This document shows positions 1-7,934 of a stretch of 64,000 bases of DNA, piece after piece. Every line of letters starts with the position of its first letter. Positions within the stretch are counted from its first letter, which is position 1. Source of the DNA: DYJK01 sp040755055. Lineage in GTDB: Bacteria; Bacteroidota; Ignavibacteria; Ignavibacteriales; Melioribacteraceae. Made by a program: the position numbers and the translations under genes. The DNA lies in the NCBI GenBank assembly GCA_040755055.1, contig JBFMBS010000009.1, positions 73,368 through 137,367 on the forward strand. Reading direction: 5' to 3'. A model generated the notes under the pieces. The model was given only the letters and a program-made list of their open reading frames with translations, ran no database searches and had not been told where the DNA came from.

Positions 1-1023
1 TTCAATCTCTCTATGCTTGGTCTTGAGCTCCATACGTGAAATATCAAGCAGATCATTTACGAGATCGGTTAAACTTTTTAACCTCACAATCGACCTTTTG
101 AGATAATCTTTCCGTTTTTCCTTTTCAACATTAATCGTATCATCTATAATAATATTCAAGAATCCCTGGACTGCCGCTAAAGGAGTTTTCATTTCATGAG
201 CAACCATAGAAACAAACTGTGATTTAATCACTTCTATTTTCTTGAACTCGGTTATATTGCCAAGTGTGATTACAACACCGGCTAAAGAACCATCGGGATG
301 CGGAACCGGTGTACAAGCTGCTTCCAATATCAATTCATTATTTGGTTTTACTTCTATCTGCACCGTGTAAGTCTTCAAAAGGAAAATATCATTCGAAAAT
401 ATTGTTTTAACCACTTCTACAATTTTGGCCGGAAGTTTATCAATAACATTTTCGCCAATATTAATTTCTTGAATATTTAAATACTTAAGTGCTGCATAAT
501 TATAGTAGGCAAGATCACCGTTTTTATTCAGTACTAATACACCTTCGTTTATCGATTTAATGATCGCGTTCAAACGTGATTTCTCACTTGCAAGCTCAAA
601 TAAATTTTCTTCCCGTTCTTTTTTTAATCTTTCAGCACTTAATATTAATTCTCTCTGTTTAATCCCTTGTTCAATCTGGTAAATAAATTCTTCCGGCGTA
701 AATGGTTTAGGTATATAACCGTAGGCACCTATCCGCGTTGCCTGGATTGCAGTTTCATAGCTTGCAAATGCTGTTGCAATAAAACAGACCGTATTAGAGT
801 GAACTTTTTTGATTTCTTTCAACACTTCCAGACCGTCTATATCCGGCATCCTAAGATCAATAACAGCTATATCAAATTCATTGGATGTACCGAGCTTTAT
901 TCCCTCACTTCCGTTTTCTGCAACGGATACGGCATACCCTTCTTCTTCAAGCAAACGCTGTGTACCTAACCGAAGTCCCTTCTCGTCTTCAACTATCAAA
1001 ATATGTGATTTTAAATTTTGCAC
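1..1023 (-). CDS. Receiver-PAS-histidine kinase (hybrid sensor kinase), 3' end outside window
   Basis: The frame is open from a GTG at 1023 to the left edge (341 codons), so the gene is partial. An N-terminal receiver domain (ILIVEDEKG, phosphoacceptor D56 in VIDLRMPD, conserved K in IPKPF) is followed by a short helix, a PAS-like domain at about residues 145-260, and a HisKA dimerisation domain with the H-box VSMVAHEMKTPLAA (H276). The ATPase domain must lie beyond the edge. It follows the stand-alone receiver by 12 bp and closes the visible part of the hydrogenase/signalling operon. A receiver ahead of a kinase is typical of phosphorelay proteins that receive a phosphate and also sense a second signal. 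No DNA-binding domain is visible. The GTG start is inferred because it precedes the first beta-strand of the receiver by the usual few residues. Confidence 0.85.
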   Translation of the reverse strand, partial: MQNLKSHILIVEDEKGLRLGTQRLLEEEGYAVSVAENGSEGIKLGTSNEFDIAVIDLRMPDIDGLEVLKEIKKVHSNTVCFIATAFASYETAIQATRIGAYGYIPKPFTPEEFIYQIEQGIKQRELILSAERLKKEREENLFELASEKSRLNAIIKSINEGVLVLNKNGDLAYYNYAALKYLNIQEINIGENVIDKLPAKIVEVVKTIFSNDIFLLKTYTVQIEVKPNNELILEAACTPVPHPDGSLAGVVITLGNITEFKKIEVIKSQFVSMVAHEMKTPLAAVQGFLNIIIDDTINVEKEKRKDYLKRSIVRLKSLTDLVNDLLDISRMELKTKHREIE

Positions 1024-1035
1024 GACAGATAATAA

Positions 1036-1446
1036 TTAATGTGATGCTTCAATATAATTTTCAAGTTTGGATATTAGTTCTTCAACAACTACCGGCTTAT
1101 GAATAATACCGTCACACTTGATCCATTCTTTTTCTTCTTTAGTAGAAGCGCTGAATTTAAAACCGGTTTCGTATGTTGCAGATGTAAGTATAAATACCGG
1201 TATATTTTTACCATAAGACGATTTTTTAATTTTATAGCAGAGCACAAAACCGGAATCCATTTGTTCCATAATTAAATCTACAATAACAGCGCCGGGCTTT
1301 TCCTTTTGAAATATTTCCCAACCATCTTTACCGCTTTCAGCAGTAACAACAGTAAAACCTTTTGATTCGAGCAATAATTTATTTTGTTCAAGAAGGTCTA
1401 TATCGTCATCTACCAGTAAGATTTTATTTAATTTGTCAGTAACCAT
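1036..1446 (-). CDS. Stand-alone response regulator receiver (CheY-like)
   Basis: This is a 136-residue single receiver domain: acidic pair in LLVDDDIDLL (D13/D14), phosphoacceptor D57 in VIVDLIMEQMDSG, and the conserved Lys in HKPVVVEEL. There is no output domain. It contains a short insertion rich in Lys/Glu (STKEEKEWIK) before the last strand. The gene lies 12 bp downstream of the sensory-hydrogenase kinase and 12 bp upstream of a receiver-PAS-kinase, so it is the obvious phosphate shuttle between them. That partnership is inferred from position. The target could also be a protein-protein interaction rather than transcription. Confidence 0.9.
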   Translation of the reverse strand: MVTDKLNKILLVDDDIDLLEQNKLLLESKGFTVVTAESGKDGWEIFQKEKPGAVIVDLIMEQMDSGFVLCYKIKKSSYGKNIPVFILTSATYETGFKFSASTKEEKEWIKCDGIIHKPVVVEELISKLENYIEASH

Positions 1447-1458
1447 TTCATTCTCTTG

Positions 1459-3453
1459 TTAATTCATAATCACGTTTGTAATTTTTTGTGTAAGTGGAAG
1501 TGTTATGGTAAAATTTGTCCCTTTACCAACAACGCTTCTAACTTTAATATCCCCTTTATGCATCTTGATGATACCGTATGTAATAGCTAAACCGAGCCCG
1601 GTACCCTTACCCATTTTTTTTGTCGTAAAGAACGGTGTAAATACTTTGTTAATATTTTCTGCCGGTATGCCGCAGCCGGTATCAATAATTTCAGCGTATA
1701 ACTTATCCTGAGCAATTTTCAAATTAATGTTAACAATTTTTATTTCACTCGATTCCAAAGCTTCACATGCATTCGTTATCAAATTCAAAAAAACTTGTTT
1801 CAATTGATCCGCATCTGCCTCAACAATAGAATTTGAAGATTCATCATTCACAACGAAAGATATAGATGAATACTCGGGCTTAAGCTTTATCATTTTAACA
1901 ACACCGCTAATCAGATCTCCAATTACTGCATTTCCCAGTTTCAGTTTTCCTTGTCGTGCAAAGTTCAGCAGATTAGAAACTATGTTTTTACACCGGTTAG
2001 CTTCTTCGATAATGAGTTTCAAATCTTCCGCACTCTGTTCATCCGGTCTAACATTATCAATTTTTCTTTTCAACATCGAAGCATACAACATTATCGAACC
2101 AAGCGGATTATTAATTTCATGTGCTACACCGGCTGCCAGTTGCCCAATCGATGCCAACTTTTCTGCACTCTGCAGTTGTTCTTGCGTTTCTTTGATTTCC
2201 TTATTTACCAATTCTAGTTTATCGATGAGGTAAGGAAGACACATCTCATCTTCAGCTAAATCCTTTGCAATTGCAATCGCATACTCCCGGCATGTAGGAT
2301 AACCGCACGAACCGCAGTTTAATTCATCAGATTTATTAAGTTTGTTTGTCCGCGAGAGTATTTCCTTAATATCCTCTTCTGTCGGCATCGGTCTGCGTTG
2401 ATTTTTATCCCGGAACTGTCTGATCAAATCAAGATCACGGTTGTTATAAAGTGTGCTCTTCCATTCAAGTTTATCAAACGAATTAATGTTCTCGTTCACA
2501 TAATTAATTACTTTTTCACGTTTCGAATAAAATGTTAAATCGGAATCGATCGCCGGACCATTAATGCATCCTTCGCAAAAAAGAACATCAATTAATTTTG
2601 AATTTATTTTCTTATCGGCAATTTCGCGTATCACTTCATCAACCCGGTTCTTCCCTTCAACAACAATAACTTCTTTTTTGAGAATATCATCCGAAATGTC
2701 CGCTGTTTTGAGTAAACCACCCGATAGCGGATAAGATTTACCAAGGTAAGCATGCGGCGGATCCAATTCAGATTCACTGAGAGAATCTAAATTTATATTT
2801 AAGTCCTCAAAAATATCTTTCAACTCTTTGAATGTTAAAACCGCATCAACAGCACCTTCTACTCCTTCATCTTTGTATTCGCTTTTCTTGGCAATACACG
2901 GACCGATAAACACAACTTTAGTATCTTCACCATAATTCTTTTTAATAAATCTCCCCATTGCAATCATTGGAGATACAACAGCTGCAAGGTTTGGAATCAG
3001 TTCAACGTAATATTTTTCAATCCAATTATAAACCGCCGGACACGCGCTGCTGATAATAGTTCTATCGTCTTTTTTATCAACATACTCGCCATACATTTTG
3101 CTTATTAGATCGGCACCAAATGCAGTTTCCGTCACTTGCTTAAAACCAATCAGCCGTAATGCTGCAGCAATTTTATTATAGTTAGTAGGAAACGAAGCCG
3201 GGAAAGACGGTGCAATCATCGCAACTGCATTGCCAGCCGGTAAAATTTCCCGTAGAACATATTCGGTATCGCTTAAAATAGCTTTGGCATTTTGCGAACA
3301 TACTTTAACACAATGACCGCAGCTTATACACCGCTCACTAATAACAACAGCTTGACCGTTAATAACTTTTATTGCACGAGCCGGGCATTCTCTAATACAC
3401 GAATAACACCGTTTACATCTCTGTCCAATTGTTGTAACTATTCCCGGTAACAT
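1459..3453 (-). CDS. Sensory [FeFe]-hydrogenase fused to a histidine kinase
   Basis: 664 residues. Domains in order: two [4Fe-4S] ferredoxin motifs (C13-C23 and C42-C52); an iron-hydrogenase large-subunit domain (about 70-330); a four-cysteine FeS domain (CGSCGYPTC at 380-388 plus C405) as in RnfB/AcsC; a coiled linker; HisKA with H445 (AAGVAHEINNPLGS); and HATPase (NLITNACEAL, DTGCGIP, GKGTGLGL). H-cluster ligands appear present as C138 (SSACPA), C186 (GPCIAKKSE) and C293/C296 (LFCEGC). The first cysteine of the catalytic TSCCPxW motif, which relays protons in catalytic enzymes, is Ala137. This fits the sensory class of [FeFe]-hydrogenases, thought to report H2 or redox state. It starts 14 bp after hydA in the same operon. 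Soluble; no membrane segment. Confidence 0.88.
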   Translation of the reverse strand: MLPGIVTTIGQRCKRCYSCIRECPARAIKVINGQAVVISERCISCGHCVKVCSQNAKAILSDTEYVLREILPAGNAVAMIAPSFPASFPTNYNKIAAALRLIGFKQVTETAFGADLISKMYGEYVDKKDDRTIISSACPAVYNWIEKYYVELIPNLAAVVSPMIAMGRFIKKNYGEDTKVVFIGPCIAKKSEYKDEGVEGAVDAVLTFKELKDIFEDLNINLDSLSESELDPPHAYLGKSYPLSGGLLKTADISDDILKKEVIVVEGKNRVDEVIREIADKKINSKLIDVLFCEGCINGPAIDSDLTFYSKREKVINYVNENINSFDKLEWKSTLYNNRDLDLIRQFRDKNQRRPMPTEEDIKEILSRTNKLNKSDELNCGSCGYPTCREYAIAIAKDLAEDEMCLPYLIDKLELVNKEIKETQEQLQSAEKLASIGQLAAGVAHEINNPLGSIMLYASMLKRKIDNVRPDEQSAEDLKLIIEEANRCKNIVSNLLNFARQGKLKLGNAVIGDLISGVVKMIKLKPEYSSISFVVNDESSNSIVEADADQLKQVFLNLITNACEALESSEIKIVNINLKIAQDKLYAEIIDTGCGIPAENINKVFTPFFTTKKMGKGTGLGLAITYGIIKMHKGDIKVRSVVGKGTNFTITLPLTQKITNVIMN

Positions 3454-3467
3454 AATCTTACTGATCT

Positions 3468-5198
3468 TTATACTTCTTCTAAAATCTTTTTTCTGTTAAT
3501 ATATGTTGTATGCAAAATTTCATGCGCCAGATGGCTATTCGGTTCACCGAGAAACTCTTTATATATCTTTTTTACCGATTCGTTTTCATGCGATCGTCTG
3601 TTCTTCATTTTATCGTCAATATCATATAAAGCTTGAACTCGTTTCTTAACCTTTTCAGGTTTCTGGTGAATCGGTTGTCCGCCGCCGTTTATACAACCGC
3701 CGGGACAAGCCATTACTTCAATAAAATGATATTTGGAATCACCTTTTTCTATTTCATCTAAAACTTTACCAACATTACCAATTCCATTTACTACCGCAAC
3801 ATTTATAGTAGTACCGTTAATATTAACCGAACTTTCCTTTATACCGGAACTTCCGCGGATATCGTTCAGCTCGAAGGATGGTAACTCACTACCGGATAAT
3901 TTGAAATACGCTGTACGTAATGCCGCTTCCATAACACCGCCGCTTGTCCCGAAAATTGCGGCAGCACCGGTCGATTCTCCTAATGGATTATCGAAATCAT
4001 CTTCGGGCAAATCGTTGAAATCAATTCCAGCTACTTTGAAAAGTCGTACTAATTCTCTTGTCGTTAATACTGCATCAACATCTGCTAAATGTTCTTCTGT
4101 TAATTCCGGTCTATCCGATTCAAATTTTTTGACCGTACAAGGCATCACCGACACTACAAAAATATTTTTAGGATCAATACCCATTTTTTTTGCGTAATAA
4201 GTTTTCAGTAATGCCCCTTCCATTTCGTGAGGTGATTTGCATGAAGATACATGATTTAAAAGTTCCGGACGATTTTGTTCAATATATTTCACCCAACTCG
4301 GACAGCAGCTTGTAAACATTGGCAGTGTTTCGTTATTTGTTATGCGGTGAATAAGCTCATTTGCCTCTTCAATTATCGTAAGGTCAGCGGCAAAATTTGT
4401 ATCGAATACTTTTTTGAATCCGAGCCGCTTTAACCCGGCGATAATTTGCCCGGTAACATTTGAACCCGGAGGCAAGTTATATTCTTCGCCAAGTGAAGCT
4501 CTAACAGCCGGCGCGATCTGTGCAATTGTAAATTTTGTTTTGTCGTTGATAGCATTCATAACTTCTTTAGCATGGCTCTTTTCTCTTAAGGCTGCTGTTG
4601 GGCAGACTAAAATGCACTGTCCGCAAAGGATGCAATCGCTCACGTTCAGACCTTTATTGAAAGGAGTGGTAACATTGCTTACAAAGCCACGGTTGGTAAA
4701 ATCAATAGCCCCGATCTTTTGAATCTCGCCGCATGTTCTTACACATCTTCCGCACAAAATACATTTAGCCGGATCCCTTTCCATCGATGCGCTCGAAATG
4801 TCAATAGCGTGTTCCTTCTTCTCTCCTACATAGCGATGCTCACGAATACTATATGCTCCCGATAAATCTTGAAGCTCACAATTTTTATTGCGTACACAAA
4901 CCAAACAATCTTGCGGATGATTTTCAATTAATAATTCTATGATTGTTTTTCTTGCGATTCTCACTCTCGGCGAATTCGTCTTAACATTCATTCCTTGCAT
5001 AACCGGGTAAGCACAACTTGGTGTTAACCCTCTCATACCTTCAATTTCTACTACACAAATTCTACAAGCACCGGTCGGGAATAAATCTTTCATATGGCAT
5101 AGTGTAGGAATATGAATACCGACTGATTTTGCAGCATCAAGAATTGTCATTCCTTCTTCTGCTTTTACTTTGATATCATTTATTATTAATTCAACCAT
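3468..5198 (-). CDS. hydA: [FeFe]-hydrogenase catalytic subunit HydA (HndD type)
   Basis: 576 residues from the ATG at 5198, preceded by GGAG six bases away; an in-frame TTG at 5219 has no such site and overlaps the upstream gene. Order: N-terminal [2Fe-2S] domain (CHMKDLFPTGACRIC), NuoG-type His/Cys [4Fe-4S] domain (HPQDCLVC...C), two [4Fe-4S] ferredoxin motifs (CILCGRC, CILCGQC), the H-cluster domain with all three signatures (TSCCPSW near 296, MPCTVKKFE near 352, MACPGGCINGGGQP with C497/C501), and the C-terminal small-subunit segment (YKEFLGEPNSHLAHEILH). It makes or consumes H2 at the H-cluster. With HydB and HydC it forms the trimeric NAD(H)-linked enzyme, known in Thermotoga and clostridia to bifurcate electrons between NADH and ferredoxin. 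Cytoplasmic. Confidence 0.96.
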   Translation of the reverse strand: MVELIINDIKVKAEEGMTILDAAKSVGIHIPTLCHMKDLFPTGACRICVVEIEGMRGLTPSCAYPVMQGMNVKTNSPRVRIARKTIIELLIENHPQDCLVCVRNKNCELQDLSGAYSIREHRYVGEKKEHAIDISSASMERDPAKCILCGRCVRTCGEIQKIGAIDFTNRGFVSNVTTPFNKGLNVSDCILCGQCILVCPTAALREKSHAKEVMNAINDKTKFTIAQIAPAVRASLGEEYNLPPGSNVTGQIIAGLKRLGFKKVFDTNFAADLTIIEEANELIHRITNNETLPMFTSCCPSWVKYIEQNRPELLNHVSSCKSPHEMEGALLKTYYAKKMGIDPKNIFVVSVMPCTVKKFESDRPELTEEHLADVDAVLTTRELVRLFKVAGIDFNDLPEDDFDNPLGESTGAAAIFGTSGGVMEAALRTAYFKLSGSELPSFELNDIRGSSGIKESSVNINGTTINVAVVNGIGNVGKVLDEIEKGDSKYHFIEVMACPGGCINGGGQPIHQKPEKVKKRVQALYDIDDKMKNRRSHENESVKKIYKEFLGEPNSHLAHEILHTTYINRKKILEEV

Positions 5199-5215
5199 TT
5201 TTTCTCCAGGACAGA

Positions 5216-7201
5216 TCAATTCACATTGATAGCTTCAAATCTGCACGACTCAAAGCACATACCGCATTTGGTACATTTTAATTCTATTATATGATGAACT
5301 TGTTTCTTTTCACCAACTATTGCTTCAGCCGGGCATTTTCTTAAACACACACCGCAACCGTTACAAATTTCCGGATCGATTTCATAAGTAAGTAAAGGTT
5401 TGCAGACTTTTGCTTCACACTTTCTTTCAAATAGATGCTCTTCATATTCATCACGAAAATAACGCAAACCTGATAAGATCGGGTTTGGCGCACTTTGTCC
5501 TAATCCGCAAAGCGAGGTATCATGAATTACATCAGCTAATCTTTGCAAATGAATCATACCTTTAAATCTCTGCAACTGATCTATTTTATTCCCATTGGTT
5601 TCATATCTAACCGGGATTCGTTCAATAATTTCAAGCATTCGTTTGGTGCCTTCTCTACAAGGTACGCATTTACCGCACGATTCATTTTTAATAAATGTTA
5701 AAAAATATTTTGCAACGTCAACCATACATGTATCTTCATCCATAACGACAAAACCGCCGGAGCCCATCATTGCACCAACCTTCTTAAGTGATTCATAATC
5801 TACCGGTGTGTCAATAACAGATTCAGGTAAACATCCGCCCGATGGTCCTCCAATTTGAACTGCCTTAAATTTTTTGTTATCGGGAATACCACCACCGATT
5901 TCAAAAACAATTTCTTTAAGAGTAACTCCCATAGGCACTTCTACTAAGCCGCTATATGCAATCTTACCGCTTAGCGCAAAAACTTTAGTGCCTTTACTTG
6001 ATTCAGTTCCAATTGAAGAGAACCACTGAGCACCTTTGCTGATTATGTTGCCGACATTTGCAAATGTTTCTACGTTGTTGATAACAGTCGGCTTACCCCA
6101 AAGACCTGAATCGGATGGATATGGAGGGCGTGGACGCGGCATTCCGCGTTTGCCTTCAATCGAAGCTATCAAAGCGGTTTCTTCGCCACAAACAAATGCA
6201 CCGGCACCTTTTTTAATTTTTAGGTCAAAATCGAAATCACTATTTAGAATGTTTTTACCAAGCAGACCGTATTCGCGGCATTTTTTGATTGCACGATTTA
6301 GTCTTTCTATTGCAAGAGGATATTCAGCACGACAATAGATGTAACCTGATGATGCACCAATAGCATAAGCACCTATTATCATTCCTTCGATTACTCTATA
6401 CGGATCACTTTCTAAAACGGAACGATCCATAAATGCCCCCGGATCGCCTTCGTCAGCATTACATATAATATATTTATCATGTGAATCTTTTCTGTGTGCG
6501 AGTTCCCATTTTATTCCGGTAGAAAATCCTCCACCGCCTCTACCGCGTAATCCGCTCTCCTTAATTTCCATTACAGCTTTTTCTGGTGTTAGAATTCTTA
6601 ATGCTTTGTCCAACGCCTTAAAGCCGCCGTATGCAATATATTCATCGATCGAATCAGGATTTATTATGCCGCAGTTTTCCAATACAATTTTTTGCTGACG
6701 TTTAAAAAATGGTGTACAGTTGATGTTGGGAATATTTTCCGAATGATTCCCGTAGGTTCCTAAAAGTTTTTTCTTAAAAATACTTCTATCAACAATTGTA
6801 GTTTTTATTAATTCATGTACATCTTTGGGAAAAACCTCGCAATAAGAAATTCGGTCTTTCCCCGGCAACTTAACATCAATTATTGGTTCTTTTGCACAAT
6901 AACCGATGCAACCGGTGGGCACAATTAAGACATTAACATTTAGCTTACCAAGTTCTTCTTCGATTGTTTTTTTTACCTTATCAGCACCAGATGCAAGACC
7001 GCATGTTCCCATACCGATAAAAATAATTGGCAGCTCGTGTTCAATATTTTTTAAATGATTGTGGAGCGACTTATACTTTCTCGTGCATTCATCATCTTTG
7101 TGGCATAATGGTCCTTCAATACAACAAGCAACAAATTGTTCACAAGGTGTATCTACAGAGTGCCAGCATTGATCACAACATTTTTCCAAATAACTTTTCA
7201 T
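5216..7201 (-). CDS. hydB: Hydrogenase diaphorase subunit HydB (NuoF-like, flavin/FeS)
   Basis: 661 residues. After a Cys-rich N-terminal extension (C8, C9, C12, C20, C26, C27, C33, C39) comes a thioredoxin-like [2Fe-2S] domain (GTCGLASG, PTGCIGYCAKEP). The NuoF core follows with the glycine-rich NADH/FMN region (GLRGRGGGGFSTG near 218; CNADEGDPGAFMDR), an SLBB domain and the [4Fe-4S] site ESCGKCVPCREG. The C-terminus has two ferredoxin motifs (CNGCGVCLRKCP, CTKCGMCFESC). This is the NAD(H)-oxidoreducing subunit that splits or merges electron flow to HydA. Its stop precedes the hydA ATG by 17 bp, and its ATG overlaps the hydC stop by one base, implying translational coupling. The N-terminal cysteine module is not part of the minimal NuoF/HydB fold. 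Confidence 0.95.
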   Translation of the reverse strand: MKSYLEKCCDQCWHSVDTPCEQFVACCIEGPLCHKDDECTRKYKSLHNHLKNIEHELPIIFIGMGTCGLASGADKVKKTIEEELGKLNVNVLIVPTGCIGYCAKEPIIDVKLPGKDRISYCEVFPKDVHELIKTTIVDRSIFKKKLLGTYGNHSENIPNINCTPFFKRQQKIVLENCGIINPDSIDEYIAYGGFKALDKALRILTPEKAVMEIKESGLRGRGGGGFSTGIKWELAHRKDSHDKYIICNADEGDPGAFMDRSVLESDPYRVIEGMIIGAYAIGASSGYIYCRAEYPLAIERLNRAIKKCREYGLLGKNILNSDFDFDLKIKKGAGAFVCGEETALIASIEGKRGMPRPRPPYPSDSGLWGKPTVINNVETFANVGNIISKGAQWFSSIGTESSKGTKVFALSGKIAYSGLVEVPMGVTLKEIVFEIGGGIPDNKKFKAVQIGGPSGGCLPESVIDTPVDYESLKKVGAMMGSGGFVVMDEDTCMVDVAKYFLTFIKNESCGKCVPCREGTKRMLEIIERIPVRYETNGNKIDQLQRFKGMIHLQRLADVIHDTSLCGLGQSAPNPILSGLRYFRDEYEEHLFERKCEAKVCKPLLTYEIDPEICNGCGVCLRKCPAEAIVGEKKQVHHIIELKCTKCGMCFESCRFEAINVN

Positions 7202-7689
7202 TAAGCACTCACTTTTTCTTCTAATTTGTTTTTTACAGTCTCTTCTTTTTTATATTTGTTTAAAATTTTTGCAATCTCTTTAACTGTAACCCTTCCATAA
7301 TATTCTTCATTAATATTTATAACCGGCGCAATACTGCATGCACCTATGCACGCAACTGTTTCAAGTGTGAACAATTTATCCCGTGTTGTTTGCCCGGATT
7401 GAATCCCTAATTCAGTCTCCAATGCTGTCAAAATGTTAGCAGAATTTTTTACATGACAAGCCGTACCTCTGCAAACCCGGATAACATTTTTACCAAGCGG
7501 TGTTAATCTAAATTGGTTATAGAAAGTTGCAACACCGTACACCCCGCTAAGCGGAATATTAATATGATTAGAGATATCCCTCAGAGCTTTTTCCGGCAAA
7601 TAACCATATATTTCTTGAACATCTTGAAGAAGAGCGATAAGATTACTTCTATCTTTTTGCCGATATTTTTCTAAAATATGATTGTGCAT
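7201..7689 (-). CDS. hydC: Hydrogenase [2Fe-2S] subunit HydC (NuoE-like)
   Basis: 162 residues, a usual NuoE/HndA length. A helical N-terminal domain (LIALLQDVQEIYGYLPEKAL) precedes a thioredoxin-like [2Fe-2S] domain. The four ligands are C-x4-C in CRGTACHV and the later pair in VACIGACSIAP. It relays electrons between the flavin of HydB and the other FeS centres. It is the first gene of the hydCBA-sensor operon, with 245 bp of divergent intergenic DNA upstream. An AGGA precedes the ATG at a workable distance. The Lys/Glu-rich tail overlaps the hydB start by one base. Confidence 0.94.
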   Translation of the reverse strand: MHNHILEKYRQKDRSNLIALLQDVQEIYGYLPEKALRDISNHINIPLSGVYGVATFYNQFRLTPLGKNVIRVCRGTACHVKNSANILTALETELGIQSGQTTRDKLFTLETVACIGACSIAPVININEEYYGRVTVKEIAKILNKYKKEETVKNKLEEKVSA

Positions 7690-7718
7690 CTCATTCCTAA
7701 ATTTTGTTCTTACGTTCG

Positions 7719-7753
7719 TTGAGTTTGCACAATATATGCCAAGTAAAACTCAA
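7719..7753. promoter_or_regulatory. Inverted repeat upstream of hydC (candidate operator)
   Basis: A perfect 8-bp inverted repeat, TTGAGTTT (7719-7726) and AAACTCAA (7746-7753), lies 30-64 bp before the hydC start. The 19-base spacer is too long for a simple terminator hairpin. It does not match the Rex consensus TTGTGA-N6-TCACAA. Regulator unknown; the operator role is inferred from position only. Confidence 0.3.
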
Positions 7754-7849
7754 ATTTTGTTATCGTTTTCTTATGTTTTTTATAGACTTAAATAACAGTC
7801 AAAGTCTGGTTTCCTAACAGTGAGAAAGAATTTCTTCATTTTTCAAATT

Positions 7850-7894
7850 CTAATCGGACATAAATTTATCGTATCCGATTTTTTAATAGACCTG
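7850..7894 (+). promoter_or_regulatory. Inverted repeat with T-run upstream of the cation efflux gene
   Basis: AATCGGA and TCCGATT, 15 bases apart and followed by TTTTTT, lie about 45 bp before the cation diffusion facilitator start. It could be an operator, an attenuator-like hairpin, or a terminator for a transcript entering from the left. Nothing else in this 245-bp gap is recognisable. Confidence 0.25.
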
Positions 7895-7934
7895 AATAAA
7901 ATTATATTGCCGGTAGCTAATTGAATGTTTTCTA

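Noticed and set aside
3733..4197. 154-codon plus-strand frame opposite hydA
   Set aside because: Antisense to conserved H-cluster domain codons; composition explained by the hydA reading frame; no ribosome-binding site or recognisable motif.
7719..7753. Rex-binding site before hydC
   Set aside because: Sequence TTGAGTTT/AAACTCAA with a 19-bp spacer does not fit TTGTGA-N6-TCACAA.
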